Made by a program: the position numbers and the translations under genes | Part shown: in pieces, positions 46,193 to 56,370 of the stretch | Layout: the number at the start of each line of letters is the position of its first letter | Position numbering within the stretch: position 1 is the stretch's first letter | Notes under the pieces: model-generated | What the model saw: only the letters and a program-made list of their open reading frames with translations | Told to the model about the DNA's origin: nothing | The model's database searches: none | Assembly: GCF_025370935.1 (NCBI RefSeq) | Contig: NC_133497.1 | Span: forward strand, 9,218,909-9,282,908 | DNA from: Choristoneura fumiferana | Lineage: Eukaryota > Arthropoda > Insecta > Lepidoptera > Tortricidae | DNA: 64,000 bases | Direction: 5' to 3'

Positions 46193-46704
46193 TACACAAT
46201 ATAATTTATACGTAGTTAACTATTTATCTAGAACATAATAATAAAATTGTATCTACTTGCAGTGTAACTTAAGTAATTAGATTAATTAAATGTTATTAAG
46301 ATTAAAACATATCCTTAATTTTAAACTAGAATTTGTACGTCACATAGTGACAAAAACATGTGAAACTCTTTCTTTCTTACCACAAAATATGTAAGTACCA
46401 TGTTTTTATGCAAATAAATGATTTTTGTGATTTACTAAATACACTGGCAAAACATTATTCAGTAAATCTTTAAATTCAAACTATGACGTTTCTAATGTTG
46501 TTTTTATTCAGTGAACGCCCTCTTGACTCAGTTCCTACGGCATGGTAGGTACTCAGTTTTTAGGTCGATCCGAATGACGCTCGCGTTGCGCAAACGCAGA
46601 ACCTGTTTGACTGACAGGGGCGATACTTTCATACATCATTTTATACCTGTTTGACTTTATCGACGGTGTTGCTAGGCTTAAGAAAAAACTAACAATCATC
46701 CCAA

Positions 46705-46815
46705 TATTGTAAATACAAACTGAGACATGGATGCACAGAAAAACTAGAAAAAGAGACCAGCATTGGAAATCAAACCCAAACGTCAAGGTATCATTACTGC
46801 GTGAGTCTCGGTTGT
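46705..46815 (-). mobile_element. SINE family 3 fragment
   Basis: Contains AATACAAACTGAGACATGGA, then GACCAGCATTGGAAATC. The tRNA-like head is degenerate. Confidence 0.6.
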
Positions 46816-46823
46816 GGTGTTGA

Positions 46824-48243
46824 CTATTAAATATTATAAATGCGAAAGTATGTGTGTGTGTGTTGTTCCTCCTTCACGCTAAAACGGCTAGACGGATTTG
46901 GATGAAATTCTGGGCGTCTGGAATAACACATAGGCTACTTTTTATCTCGATGTTCCCACGGGATACGGATAAAATCTCGAAATAATAACCGCTGGGCCTG
47001 AGGGTTATGTAACCCTTATTCGGGACATGTACGAAACTGTAACTACCCAAGTGAAGAGTCCAGCGGGGTTGGGTGAGAGGTTTGTGCTTCGGGTTGGAGT
47101 ACACCAAGGTTCCACTCTCAGTCCACTATTATTTAACACCACAATGGACCATCTGACAAAACGTTGCCAAAAACCCTTGCCGTGGAACATTCTGTACGCA
47201 GATGATGTTGTCCTAGTCTCAGACGAGATAGAAGACCTGCAGCAGAACTTCAACTCTTGGATCCTAGCACTCGAAAGTAATGGCCTGAGAATAAGTAGGA
47301 AAAAGACCGAGCACATGTCCTGTGTATTTGATGACACTACGGACCCTGACAGCTTAAGTGTGTCCATCGGAACAACACCAGTGCCTACGGTGACTCAGTT
47401 CAAATATCTAGGCTCAATAATCAGCAATGATGGCAAAATTGATAGTGACGTCATGCACAGAACTACGACTGGCTGGCTGAAGTGGCGACAACTCACAGGT
47501 GTCATGTGCGACAAAAAAATGCCAATTACCGTCAAAGGCAAAATGTACAAAACAGCCATACGACCTGCAGTGTTGTACGGTACGGAATGTTGGGCGACCA
47601 ACAAACAACACCTCAACAAACTACACACTGCAGAAATGCGGATGCTGCGCTGGTCGGGGGGTGTTACACTGATGGATAAAGTTCGGAACGAGTACGTGAG
47701 GGGCAGTTTCAGGGTTGCTCCAATAATAGAGAAGGTCAAGGAGAAACGCCTCAGATGGTATGGTCACGTTCAGAGACGGCCGGAAGACCACATCGTTAAG
47801 CTTGCCCTAAATTTGCCAGTGACGAAGCGAGGACGTGGAAGACCACCCTCCACTTGGCTGACGACGGTCGAGAAAGACCTCAAAGAAGCAAAACTAGACG
47901 CGAGCACGGCACATGACCGTGCGAAGTGGAAATTGCGGACAAGGAAGGCCGACCCCAAGTAGATGGGATAAGGTCTAGCCCGGATGAATGATGATGATGG
48001 GCTTAGAGTCATGAAATTTGGTATGTAGGTAGCTGGACGTCTGGAATAACACATAGGCTACTCATCTCGATATTCCCACGGGATAGGGATAAAATTTGTG
48101 ACAGTTGTTCTTTACACAACCTAATGAAGAGCACGATATAAATTTTGGGAATTCCCAGGATAATTTTATAAAATCCCGGAATTCAATTGTTAAGGTCGAA
48201 TAGTTTAGGTACGCGTGCGAAGCCGCGGGTACACTCTAGTACT
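46824..48243 (-). mobile_element. Family C copy hosting an RTE LINE
   Basis: Left part 46824-46997 and right part 47999-48243 (ending GCGAAGCCGCGGGTACACTC) are one element, split by the RTE fragment with a GGGC target duplication. Confidence 0.8.
46998..47998 (+). pseudogene. RTE-like LINE, 3' half of reverse transcriptase
   Basis: An open frame from before 47027 to 47962 encodes at least 311 residues. It shows GVHQGSTLSPLLFNTTMDHL (RT motif 4 region), ILYADDVVLVS (catalytic YADD), FKYLGSIISNDGKID, the AIRPAVLYGTECW thumb block, RLRWYGHVQRRPEDH and RGRGRPPSTW. This is the RT domain and C-terminus of an RTE-type endonuclease-reverse transcriptase; the endonuclease and N-terminal RT are missing. 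The frame is intact, suggesting recent insertion. The 3' end is a GATGATGAT tract. It interrupts a family-C repeat, with GGGC duplicated on each side (46994-46997 and 47999-48002). Confidence 0.92.
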
Positions 48244-48735
48244 ATTATAAATGGTATTTCTGAACCAGTGAACGACCTTGTCGGAGGTACCTACGCGTAA
48301 ACTAGATCCAGCTTGACATCTATGTACTAGACTACATGTTTCTTACATGAAAACGGCGCACAAAAACAGTTCACAGCGCGGTTTTGTGAACAGTTCACTA
48401 GTCTGTTGACGTCCGTGACAGCAGTTGTGTCAAAGTAATATTGATGATCATACATCGTTATCGCGGGAGCAAAAACGATTTGACAGTACTGAAAGAATAT
48501 GACAAATAAGCAATAACAGAAGTGACACTTTAATCAAGCCACACTTTATGCCTGAGAGTTCAAAATTGATTAGCTTTATTTCTAACATCAGACCACCATA
48601 CTTGACTTGATTGATAGTAGGTACATACTTACTTAAAAAGATTAACTACGCAATCGCAACGCAAACTCTTCAGTCACTTTCCTATTTGAATTGTCATTTA
48701 TTAATTATTCGTAATAATAACTGTGTTAAATATAA

Positions 48736-48926
48736 TGACCCGGATAACTCACGTCTGAAATCGAGTTTAGCTCGACATATTTCGGGCTAATCCGTAGCGT
48801 GAGCGGCGGCGCGCATTGCGCGTGTTGCAGCAGCCGCTGAGTCGCGTTGCTCCGAAGACGAAGGGCTACGGATTAGCCCGAAACATGTCGAGCTAAACTC
48901 GATTTAAGACGTGAGTTATCCGGGTC
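48736..48926. mobile_element. Foldback element with about 62-bp TIRs
   Basis: GACCCGGATAACTCACGTCT and CGACATATTTCGGGCTAATC on the left are inverted on the right as GATTAGCCCGAAACATGTCG and GACGTGAGTTATCCGGGTC. The centre is GC-rich. Confidence 0.88.
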
Positions 48927-49051
48927 AATATATTTAATATGAGTGAGTCTCACGGTAGTTTCATGTTCAAAATAACTGTGTTCACAACATAAAATTACCT
49001 AGCGCTTTTAAAAATGCCGCGAAGGAAAAAACGTGCGATTAATTTGCGGAG

Positions 49052-49180
49052 TTATGGCTAAAGGATTACCCCGAATTACGAGTACAGGGTCGCGATACAA
49101 AATTATGTTGCTCTAAGTGCAACTTTAGTTTCCGTCAAACACAATCTTCTGCGGAACGACATTTCAACTCGCAATTTTAA
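49052..49180 (+). pseudogene. Transposon-derived zinc-finger-like fragment
   Basis: The frame reads WLKDYPELRVQGRDTKLCCS then KCNFSFRQTQSSAERHF and a stop. C-x2-C followed by a His-containing helix resembles the N-terminal finger of BED/CGGBP-like transposon proteins. A frameshift separates it from the basic N-terminus at 49014. Confidence 0.55.
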
Positions 49181-49562
49181 CTTCTTAAATGGTTAGAATT
49201 TGTAGGCAGAATACCTATATCCGTTTTACTAAATAGACATTCTGTTTTATCTATTATTTAACTGATTTGTTTTGGCTCCCGCGATAACGATGTATGCTGA
49301 TGATTGATGCGCCGCGCGTTTTGCTCCAAACAGCCAGTCTAGTGCCGTAAGGTAGGTACATAGATGTCGATGGATCCAGCAGTTGGATTAAAAGTCCGGG
49401 ATTTTACTAAATCCCCGAAGGAATTTTCAAGTAGGAAGACGCACGCGCACGGGTCACTCCAGAATTAGTAGTCGGGGTATGCCTGACATGTTTCGAACCA
49501 ATCAATAGTTACTTGTCAAGAAGATGATACATGGAACATGGGTGACGTGACCCGTGTATTTT

Positions 49563-49752
49563 AGGTACCATCAGCCAAATAAGTCGTCTATCATTTTATA
49601 AACAAGTTCCGTCAAGATCAAGTCGCTAAAGTCGAACTTTCAAGTTGACAGACACGTCTATTGGTATCTTTGGCGTTATTGTTTTGTGACATGCAAACGT
49701 TTAGCAACTTTAGGGTGGTAGACCATATACTTATTTGGCTGATGGTAGGTAC
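49563..49752. mobile_element. MITE with GTACCATCAGCC termini
   Basis: AGGTACCATCAGCCAAATAA ... TTATTTGGCTGATGGTAGGT. It is in inverted orientation relative to 3196-3368. A fragment of the same family is at 52691-52738. Confidence 0.8.
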
Positions 49753-50027
49753 TTAAGATAATAATCTAGTTTTGTGCGTGGGTGTTGAGTAGCTGTGTGT
49801 TAATGCAGTTTGATAGCGCACTTGTAGTGCATCGTGTAAGGTTTCCGCAATGACCTTGGCCGTGTGGCTTGCGGCTGCTCCGTCCATGTATGGATATGTA
49901 TGTATGTCATGTAATTGCACCTGCCTCCTCGAACTCTTTAGATGTCATTAAGATCTAGTTACATAGCGCTCACACGGGTGAAATTATGCCTTAGTTAGTT
50001 GTTTGACAAACTCTGTTGTTAATGATT

Positions 50028-50165
50028 TCATCCCAGCCTATATACGTCCCACAGCTGGGCACAGGCCTCCTCTCAGAACAAGAGGGCTCTCAAGCAGAGG
50101 GTCGTGGGTTCGAACCCCGTCTCGCACCTCTGAGTTTTTCGAAATTCATATGCGGAATTACATTT
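50028..50165. mobile_element. SINE family 2, rearranged copy
   Basis: A minus-oriented tail piece (CCCAGCCTATATACGTCCCA to AACAAGAGGGCT) is fused directly to a plus-oriented head piece (CTCAAGCAGAGGGTCGTGGG to GCGGAATTACATTT). Confidence 0.75.
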
Positions 50166-50239
50166 GTTGATGATTATCTTAATAAAATAAGAATATAAAA
50201 AGTCCATTTTTTAAATAAAACAAACAACAAAGAAATAGT

Positions 50240-50415
50240 ACCTGGGCGACCGAGCTTTGCTCGGGCTGAAACTCGATAATAAGCGTTTACCCAGAGATAA
50301 GACCATGCTAATCGCTTTGTCATCCCCGAAAACCCCCACATACCTCATCGAAATCGTTGGAGCCGTTTCCAAGTTTCTGATTATATATACAAGAATGGCT
50401 CGTTTAAAGGTATGT
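50240..50415 (-). mobile_element. Dispersed repeat I
   Basis: GGGCGACCGAGCTTTGCTCG to AATGGCTCGTTTAAAGG; reverse of 33266-33425. Confidence 0.65.
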
Positions 50416-50679
50416 AGAGTGTAGAGGTCTTTTTTCAATCAGTAGAAGAAGTGGATGGGCGGTACAGTGCCCAAAATAATCTACACATGACTCTAGTGCC
50501 ACAGTATATAATATATAAGCTAAAGCTTAGCTTATATATACCTACACTGTGCTAGTGCTAAGGTAATACGTAGAGCCTGGGCAAGCTATATAACTCTACA
50601 GTTATATTATAACTACTTACTGTTATATTTAGATTAAGATTTCATGTACAAACTTTTTTAACACTAAATAAATCAATTC

Positions 50680-51102
50680 AATGAGGGCTATCGCGTATGA
50701 ATTCGCCGCTAGAGGCGCTAGTGTACCGTGAGGTTTCCGAAATGACAAATCTCATAGTTTTTGGGTGAGCTACGCGGGTTTATTTATAATTAGAATAATT
50801 TTGTGAATATTTTGCATTACCTGAAATTAATTATGGCAATTATGCGATAAGGGGCAATGAATGTCTGTGTTTTGAGACAGTTTTGTCTTTCGGAAACTTT
50901 TGTCATCCCGTTTTTTCCTAACAAAACGGGACTACGCAAGACTGTGGTTGCTCGATATTTTTATGGTACGGTTTTAAGATGTATTAAATATGATTTTAAT
51001 CAAAAAAATTTTTACGCCCGTAATAACAGACTTTGAAAGCCACACTTAAACCTCACGCAATAGTGGCGCCATCTAGTAAGACAAAAAACGATAGCCCTCA
51101 TT
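50680..51102 (-). mobile_element. THAP-carrying TIR element, copy 3
   Basis: Same TIRs and interior as the other two copies, in the orientation of copy 1. The THAP frame is disrupted. Confidence 0.8.
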
Positions 51103-51144
51103 CTATTCTATTCTATTACTGCAAATGTAACGCATATTACGCAC

Positions 51145-51418
51145 GTGGTACGACCTTGTGCAAGGTCCACCCAGATTGCTACTACCATCTTGCTCGCTAA
51201 TCTTGCCGTGAAGCAGCAGTGTTTGCACTGTTGTGTTTCGGCGTGGAGAGTAAGACAGCCGGTGAAATTACTGGCAATTGAGGTATCCCATCTTAGGCCT
51301 CTACGTTGGCAACGCATCTGCAATTCCCCTGGTGTTACAGATGTTTATGGGCGGTGGTGATCTCATACCCTCAGGAGACCCACTTGTTCGTTTGCCATCC
51401 AGTCGAATAAAAAAAATG
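51145..51418 (+). mobile_element. Dispersed retroposon, family A
   Basis: Plus copy ending CCATCCAGTCGAATAAAAAA. Confidence 0.85.
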
Positions 51419-52251
51419 TACGTGATTTGACGTTAAAATACAGTGTTGCCAAATTATTCAGTTGCACACTTAGCTTGGCCAGGCTCTTAGTGTTTAGATA
51501 ATTTTGAACACCACAATTGCTCACCTACTGCTGCTGATTGTTCAACAGGCAGGATGCTAACACAATACCCATCTAATCTAGGATGCTATCTTTACGATGG
51601 CTATATGTAGCTCAGAGATATACCTAAACGGCCCAGGCCGATTCTGCCTCAATGAATCAATTGACTCAATGGCTCCTAACATGCGAGCTATAAGTATCTG
51701 CTCTACTCTTTGGCCTCTCGCCCCGTTTGCCCACACACACGTACAAACACACGACGTACTTTATTAAGATCAGGTGAAAAATTCAAGTAGAATTATAATA
51801 TTTCTACAAATAAACGTAATTTTGTTGAGCCCGTAAAAAGGAAATCGTAAAATTTTCTTTAAAAAAATAACTATTGAAAGAAAAAAAAGAAAATACAATT
51901 ATTTAACGTCATTAAAAACATAATACTAGTTCTCCTTTTTTTGGAGTCTGTTGAAAATTATTAGTTATGTTTATAGAAGTTTATTTCTCAAAAGAAATTG
52001 TTACATTTCACTTAATGAGAACTTATACTTATGTACAATTTATACCAGTGAGCACCGTGAGGAAAACAATACTTAAACAACTAAAAGAAATGACTCAATT
52101 AAACCAATGTCGACACCACGGTACCTATACCTACCCTTACCTCACTCAAGGAACTTATAACTGCGTCAACCTACAGACACTAAGTACCCATTTAACTCAT
52201 AGTATTAGTTGGTTTCTTCATGAAATAAAATGGCGGCTTGTCTTGTTACAG
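51419..52251. other. Intron sequence before the 52252 exon
   Basis: No repeat family recognised. A frame at 51967-52338 overlaps the exon in a different phase and is not coding. Confidence 0.45.
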
Positions 52252-52334
52252 ACGATGGTGCGTGTCGTGTCTGTGGAGCACGGCCACGGCCATGCTGTAC
52301 CGGCTGCTGGCGAACCCACTGCCGCAGATCACGG
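52252..52334 (+). CDS. SERAC1: SERAC1-like exon, hydrophobic N-terminal segment
   Basis: The acceptor tgttacag and donor CACGG|GTAGGT bound 83 bases. They enter in phase 2 and leave in phase 1, matching both the candidate exon at 13016 and the exon at 52972. The open frame reads RWCVSCLWSTATAML then YRLLANPLPQIT: hydrophobic with interspersed Arg, suiting a membrane or organelle anchor. The exon is GC-rich against an AT-rich background, like the other conserved exons. An upstream ATG at 52230 in AAAATGGCGG is open through this exon, but in a frame that does not join the next exon. Residue-level similarity to known SERAC1 is weak here, so the call rests on splice sites, phase and position. Confidence 0.55.
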
Positions 52335-52387
52335 GTAGGTTCACCTCGTCATCACCATCACATCGTCGCATCATTTAGGTATTTTCA

Positions 52388-52575
52388 AAGTCAAAGTCAA
52401 AACATCTTTATTCAAATTAGGCTATAACAAGCACTTATGAGTTAAAAAAAAATCTACCACTTCGGAAAAACCTCTGTTCAGGAATCCGGCAAGAAACTCA
52501 ACGAAGTATACTTTTCTTGAAACAGATTTATATTTATTAATAGGTATTACGAGATATCTATAGATCACAAGTATA
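52388..52575 (+). mobile_element. Dispersed repeat G, intronic copy
   Basis: CATCTTTATTCAAATTAGGC through ATCCGGCAAGAAACTCAACG, in the intron between the 52252 and 52972 exons. Confidence 0.7.
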
Positions 52576-52971
52576 CAACTTTATTTTTAACACAGTATTT
52601 ATGTATTTCCGCATTACATCTATCATTACATTACAGTTAGATTTAGTTAGTGTTTACTTTTGTAACTAAGGGACCCCATACATCTACTTTCAACAACTTT
52701 AGGGTGGTAAACCACATATTTGGCTGATGGTACCTAAGTTTTCCTTTCACGATTTCACTTTCGATTCACGATGTGCCCTATAAAGCTAGGAATATCGACG
52801 AATGCGTGCTCTAATCGATCTGCCGTATGTTTCTCAAGCACATCCTGATATGCCTCAACTTTTAGGCATACCATGAAATGGCGTCATTTCATGATATGCC
52901 TAGGAATTTCGTGATCTGGTGGATTTTACGATCGGCAGTCGGCATATCGAAACTAAATGGTGCTTCTGCAG

Positions 52972-53097
52972 CGTCGAAGCCGCCCCCGCGTGCGGCGGGG
53001 CGCGACCACCTGCACCCCGAGCCGCGCGTGGAATGCGCCGTGCTGCACCAGCCCGCCCTCACCCACGCTGATGTCATCTTCGTGCACGGACTATACG
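52972..53097 (+). CDS. SERAC1: SERAC1-like exon with the HG oxyanion-region motif
   Basis: The exon is 126 bp, bounded by cttctgcag and TACG|GTAAGC, and symmetric in phase 1. It encodes a Pro/Arg-rich linker (SKPPPRAAGRDHLHPEPR), then VECAVLHQPALTHADVIFVHGLYG. The last part is the first beta-strand and HG loop of the alpha/beta-hydrolase fold. In human SERAC1 the equivalent is ADVLFIHGLMG, followed by KTWRQ, which here opens the next exon. SERAC1 is a lipase-like protein of the mitochondria-ER contact region, implicated in phosphatidylglycerol remodelling and cholesterol trafficking; that function is family knowledge, not visible here. High GC and CpG content contrasts with the flanking intron. 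Confidence 0.85.
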
Positions 53098-53127
53098 GTA
53101 AGCAACCCTAAAGCCGAGTTTAGACTG

Positions 53128-53345
53128 AAAATACAAACTGAAATATAGATGCACAGAAAAAACAGAAAAATAAGACCATCACTGGGAATCGAACCCAGGT
53201 CCTCGGTAATCCGTACCGCGTGCTATACCGCTACACCACTGATGGTCAACGGTACGGTGAAACTGATTGTTTTTTTTTTCAATTTCGGTTTTACGGGATG
53301 ACCGTAAAAGTAAAAATTTGGAATTGAAATAAAAAATACAAGAGA
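53128..53345. mobile_element. SINE family 3, inverted composite
   Basis: A minus-oriented head (53128-53250) is followed by a plus-oriented tail (CGGTTTTACGGGATGACCGT to ACAAGAGAG). Together with the plus copy at 53583 it can form a long inverted repeat in the intron. Confidence 0.75.
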
Positions 53346-53582
53346 GTATAGAGTTATTGTATTGTATTGTATTGTACAAAAAGATTCCAAAAAACCAATC
53401 TTAATTTGATTGCTTAGAAACGATATCTCTTGTCCGGGTGAGCGGTTAGTTCCAAAGGAATGCCGAAAAAGTTTGAGGGCTTACGGCATAGATGTCGCTA
53501 GCGTCGCTGCTTAAGTGACTAAGTAAAAAACACAAGAAGAGATATAAGGTGCATAGGGAAATTCGTGTCGGTACCGTTGACC

Positions 53583-53735
53583 ATCAGTGGTGTAGCGGTA
53601 TAGCACGCGGTACGGATTACCGAGGACCTGGGTTCGATTCCCAGTGATGGTCTTATTTTTCTTTTCAATTTCGGTTTTACGGGATGACCGTAAAAGTAAA
53701 AATTTGGAATTGAAATAAAAAATACAAAAAGATTC
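53583..53735 (+). mobile_element. SINE family 3, plus copy
   Basis: Head GTGGTGTAGCGGTATAGCAC, box B GGTTCGATTCC, and tail GGTTTTACGGGATGACCGTA to ATAAAAAATAC. Confidence 0.8.
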
Positions 53736-53869
53736 CAAAAAACCAATCTTAACGAGTTTAGACTGCCAACTGCAAAGAAGAATCGTGCAAGTTGCGGTAC
53801 ATTGCGAGGCCGCAAAGCCAACGAGTTTGTGGTGGTCAATCGAGCGCCGCAATGTAGGGGAAACTGTTG

Positions 53870-54400
53870 TACCTCGGCCATAGTTTTACCTCGGACAGTC
53901 TAAATTTAAATGTTCCCGCGTTATTTTAATATCATGTGCTATGTCATTTGAACAGTCGGCGGGAAGTATCGAAGTAAAGTTAGTAACGAAACGCAACCGC
54001 TGAATGAGCTGTGTTATGTATCATGAAAATAAAAATCCTTTTACAAAAGTACCATTTTTGAACTTTAAGTAAATGAAGCTTATTTATTTAATGTTTTAAT
54101 TTTTCGTATTAAAATTCAATATAATAGGGCTGTTTCAGCCTAAACCTAAATCGATGTGCGTTTTGGACGCATTTTTACCTAAAAACTGGCTACGTTGTAC
54201 CTAGGACACTAAACATACGTTGTACCTTGGCCAATGAAATTTAATAGTAAAAACTTTAAATTAAAATTAAAAAAATAAATTAAAAAATAAACATTAAATA
54301 TTTTCTTGACAAAAAAACACGTGCCCAAGGTACAACCTCGAATGTCCAAGGTACATCAGGGGTGCTGAATGAACCTTGGACACTTTTCCCTTTTTTTTTC
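53870..54400. other. Unclassified repeat with GTACCTYGG motifs
   Basis: TTGTACCTCGGCC, TTTTACCTCGG, TTGTACCTAGGACA and TTGTACCTTGGCC occur on the plus strand (53870-54240). Inverted CCAAGGTACAAC and CCAAGGTACATC occur at 54310-54370, so the stretch may form a loose foldback structure. Confidence 0.55.
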
Positions 54401-54405
54401 GTGAG

Positions 54406-54519
54406 CGGGACGACTTGGACGCATTCAGAAACGACTGGCAAAACTTAGCTGCCGACAGGGGAAGTTGGAAATCCGAGGGAGAGGCCTTTGCCCAGCAGTG
54501 GGACATAGAAAATGGCTAA
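54406..54519 (+). pseudogene. RTE-like LINE tail
   Basis: The frame reads RDDLDAFRNDWQNLAADRGS then EGEAFAQQWDIENG and a stop at 54517-54519. This is the RTE C-terminal block, with an AATAAAAAAAT end. Upstream polymerase sequence is absent. Confidence 0.75.
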
Positions 54520-56370
54520 TAAAAAAATAGCTTTCTCCTTCCCTCTACAGTCCGTAGTTCTTTGAAATTGAAACGCATATTTATCATGCCTGTTATAACA
54601 AATTTCTTGGAATGAATAGCTTCGAAAATACATAGAAGTGCAACGAATGGAGTAAACAAGGAACGAAGACAATTGATTGCTCGAGCACAATGGCCGCCTC
54701 TGAACCCATGTTTGACTAATTAATGATACACATTACACAACTGCACGTGTTATTGTGACGCGAACGCGTCTTTGTAGTCGATCAAGAAATTCCTTTTATC
54801 AAAAATGTCCGTAAAAGTTGACATTATTCAGATATCAGAAGGGGAAATGCGTAGTTTATGGTCAGCGATTGTTGGCGCGCTAGCTCGACAATAATGTCGC
54901 ATATAAATCCCATTATTGTCGAGACGCAAACTTTAAAAAAGTTAAAACGTCCATAGAAATGTTGACACAAGTCGTATACAGCCAACTCAAATGGCCGGTA
55001 TCAGTTATTTTGTCGGAACTCCGGTCTTTTTATATTGGGTCTTAAACACTTTATGGTATCTTCGGTGGAAAAATACACCTGTAGCTTTTTTATGAAAAAA
55101 GGCGGGAAAGCACAACCTCCTAACGCTAAGAGTCCTTTATAAAGGGCTTATTGTAATTTTAAATTAAACTCTATCATAAATGACAAAGTTTGATGTTCAT
55201 AAATCAAAAATTTGACTTGGTCGTTAGGAGGATAAACATTATTGGAATAAAATTAGATAATATATTTTGAGGAAAGTTTATTCATATTTAGTTTTTTCCT
55301 TCATCATTTTTGAAAAGCTTCATATTAGTCTCGACTGGAATAACAATTACTGGCTTTTTATTAAGTAGTTAAACGGACTCGCAAGCTCGTCCGTTTAATA
55401 CTCATACTCAGCCAGCAATTGCCTACTTCGATGCCACGACAGTAATCTACTATTGTTTGTTACCCCTTGTCTAAACCGTTGAGCCAGTTTCAGTCGCGGG
55501 AAGGACATAATATAGGATAGTTAACCCGAAAAATTGTGTACCTAGTGTTCTTTTTAATCAGAATCATTCACTTATGCTTTGAACGAAGAAAAGAAGTCAC
55601 CCTAATTTTTTTACAGTTTTGTGACCTTTTTCATACATTTTTATATGATTCGTTAAAAAATGGAGACATTTTTTTCTTCGTCAAAATCAATAGTGCTCGT
55701 GATTCTGAGTAAGTAAGAATAGCCCAGAATTACCTAATTCTGAAAATAAAAACTAATTCATCATTTATATAGTGAAAATGCGCAACTATAATAGGTAGTA
55801 TACGCGGCAAAGTAAGAACATTTTAACAGTGGCGATTGCGATGCCGTGACAATGTGTTATACACACTCTCATCTATGAATGTGTCGCTTCCGGTCATTAT
55901 CAAACAACCTACACAACATCGATGTTCGCTGCTACAATTTGCTATTGTGATATAAATACAAGCCATCGGCCTAATTCGTTAACCTGCTAAGTCCACTTAT
56001 GGGCGAAAATTACTTTTCATACTTGTCAAAAAGTGCACGCCATTCTCTACCGTTTGATAAAGGAATAACGGCAATATCAGCATAAAATAAGTGGCAAATC
56101 TTATGCCCGAAAAACTGCTTTCTGACCTCCACACAGAAAATCTGCTAAGTCCAGTTAGGGCCTCAGTTTTGCACTGAGAGTTATTCGCGATGCCACGGGC
56201 CTGTTGCGTCATGGTCGTGGCAAAGTTTTACTGGAAATTCGGTTTATTTGAGTATGACAACAGAAAATTATCAACAGGGTAAATTTATTGTGTTATTTTA
56301 TTTCTCATAGTTCTATATATTATTTAACGTCGAGAACATATTTTAATCATTATTTGCTTGTTATTTCTAG
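54520..56370. other. Intron between the HG-motif exon and the 688-bp exon
   Basis: AT-rich. Contains TTGGCGCGCTAGCTCGACAA and an inverted CATTATTGTCGAGACG near 54870-54925, but no classified element. Confidence 0.45.

Larger units (their letters stand above)
48451..49294 (+). mobile_element. TIR DNA transposon remnant with zinc-finger sequence
   Basis: TIRs TACATCGTTATCGCGGGAGC and GCTCCCGCGATAACGATGTA bound 844 bp, with a nested foldback element at 48736-48926. Internal frames encode a basic start (MPRRKKRAINLRSY, 49014) and, after a frameshift, a zinc-finger-like piece. Confidence 0.85.

Noticed and set aside
47395..47739. Minus-strand frames opposite the reverse transcriptase
   Set aside because: Shadow of the real + strand RT frame, which carries the YADD and downstream motifs.
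52230..52427. Alternative start MAACLVTDDGACRVCG at 52230
   Set aside because: Strong context, but the frame leaves the donor in a phase that does not join the next exon, and it reads into intron.
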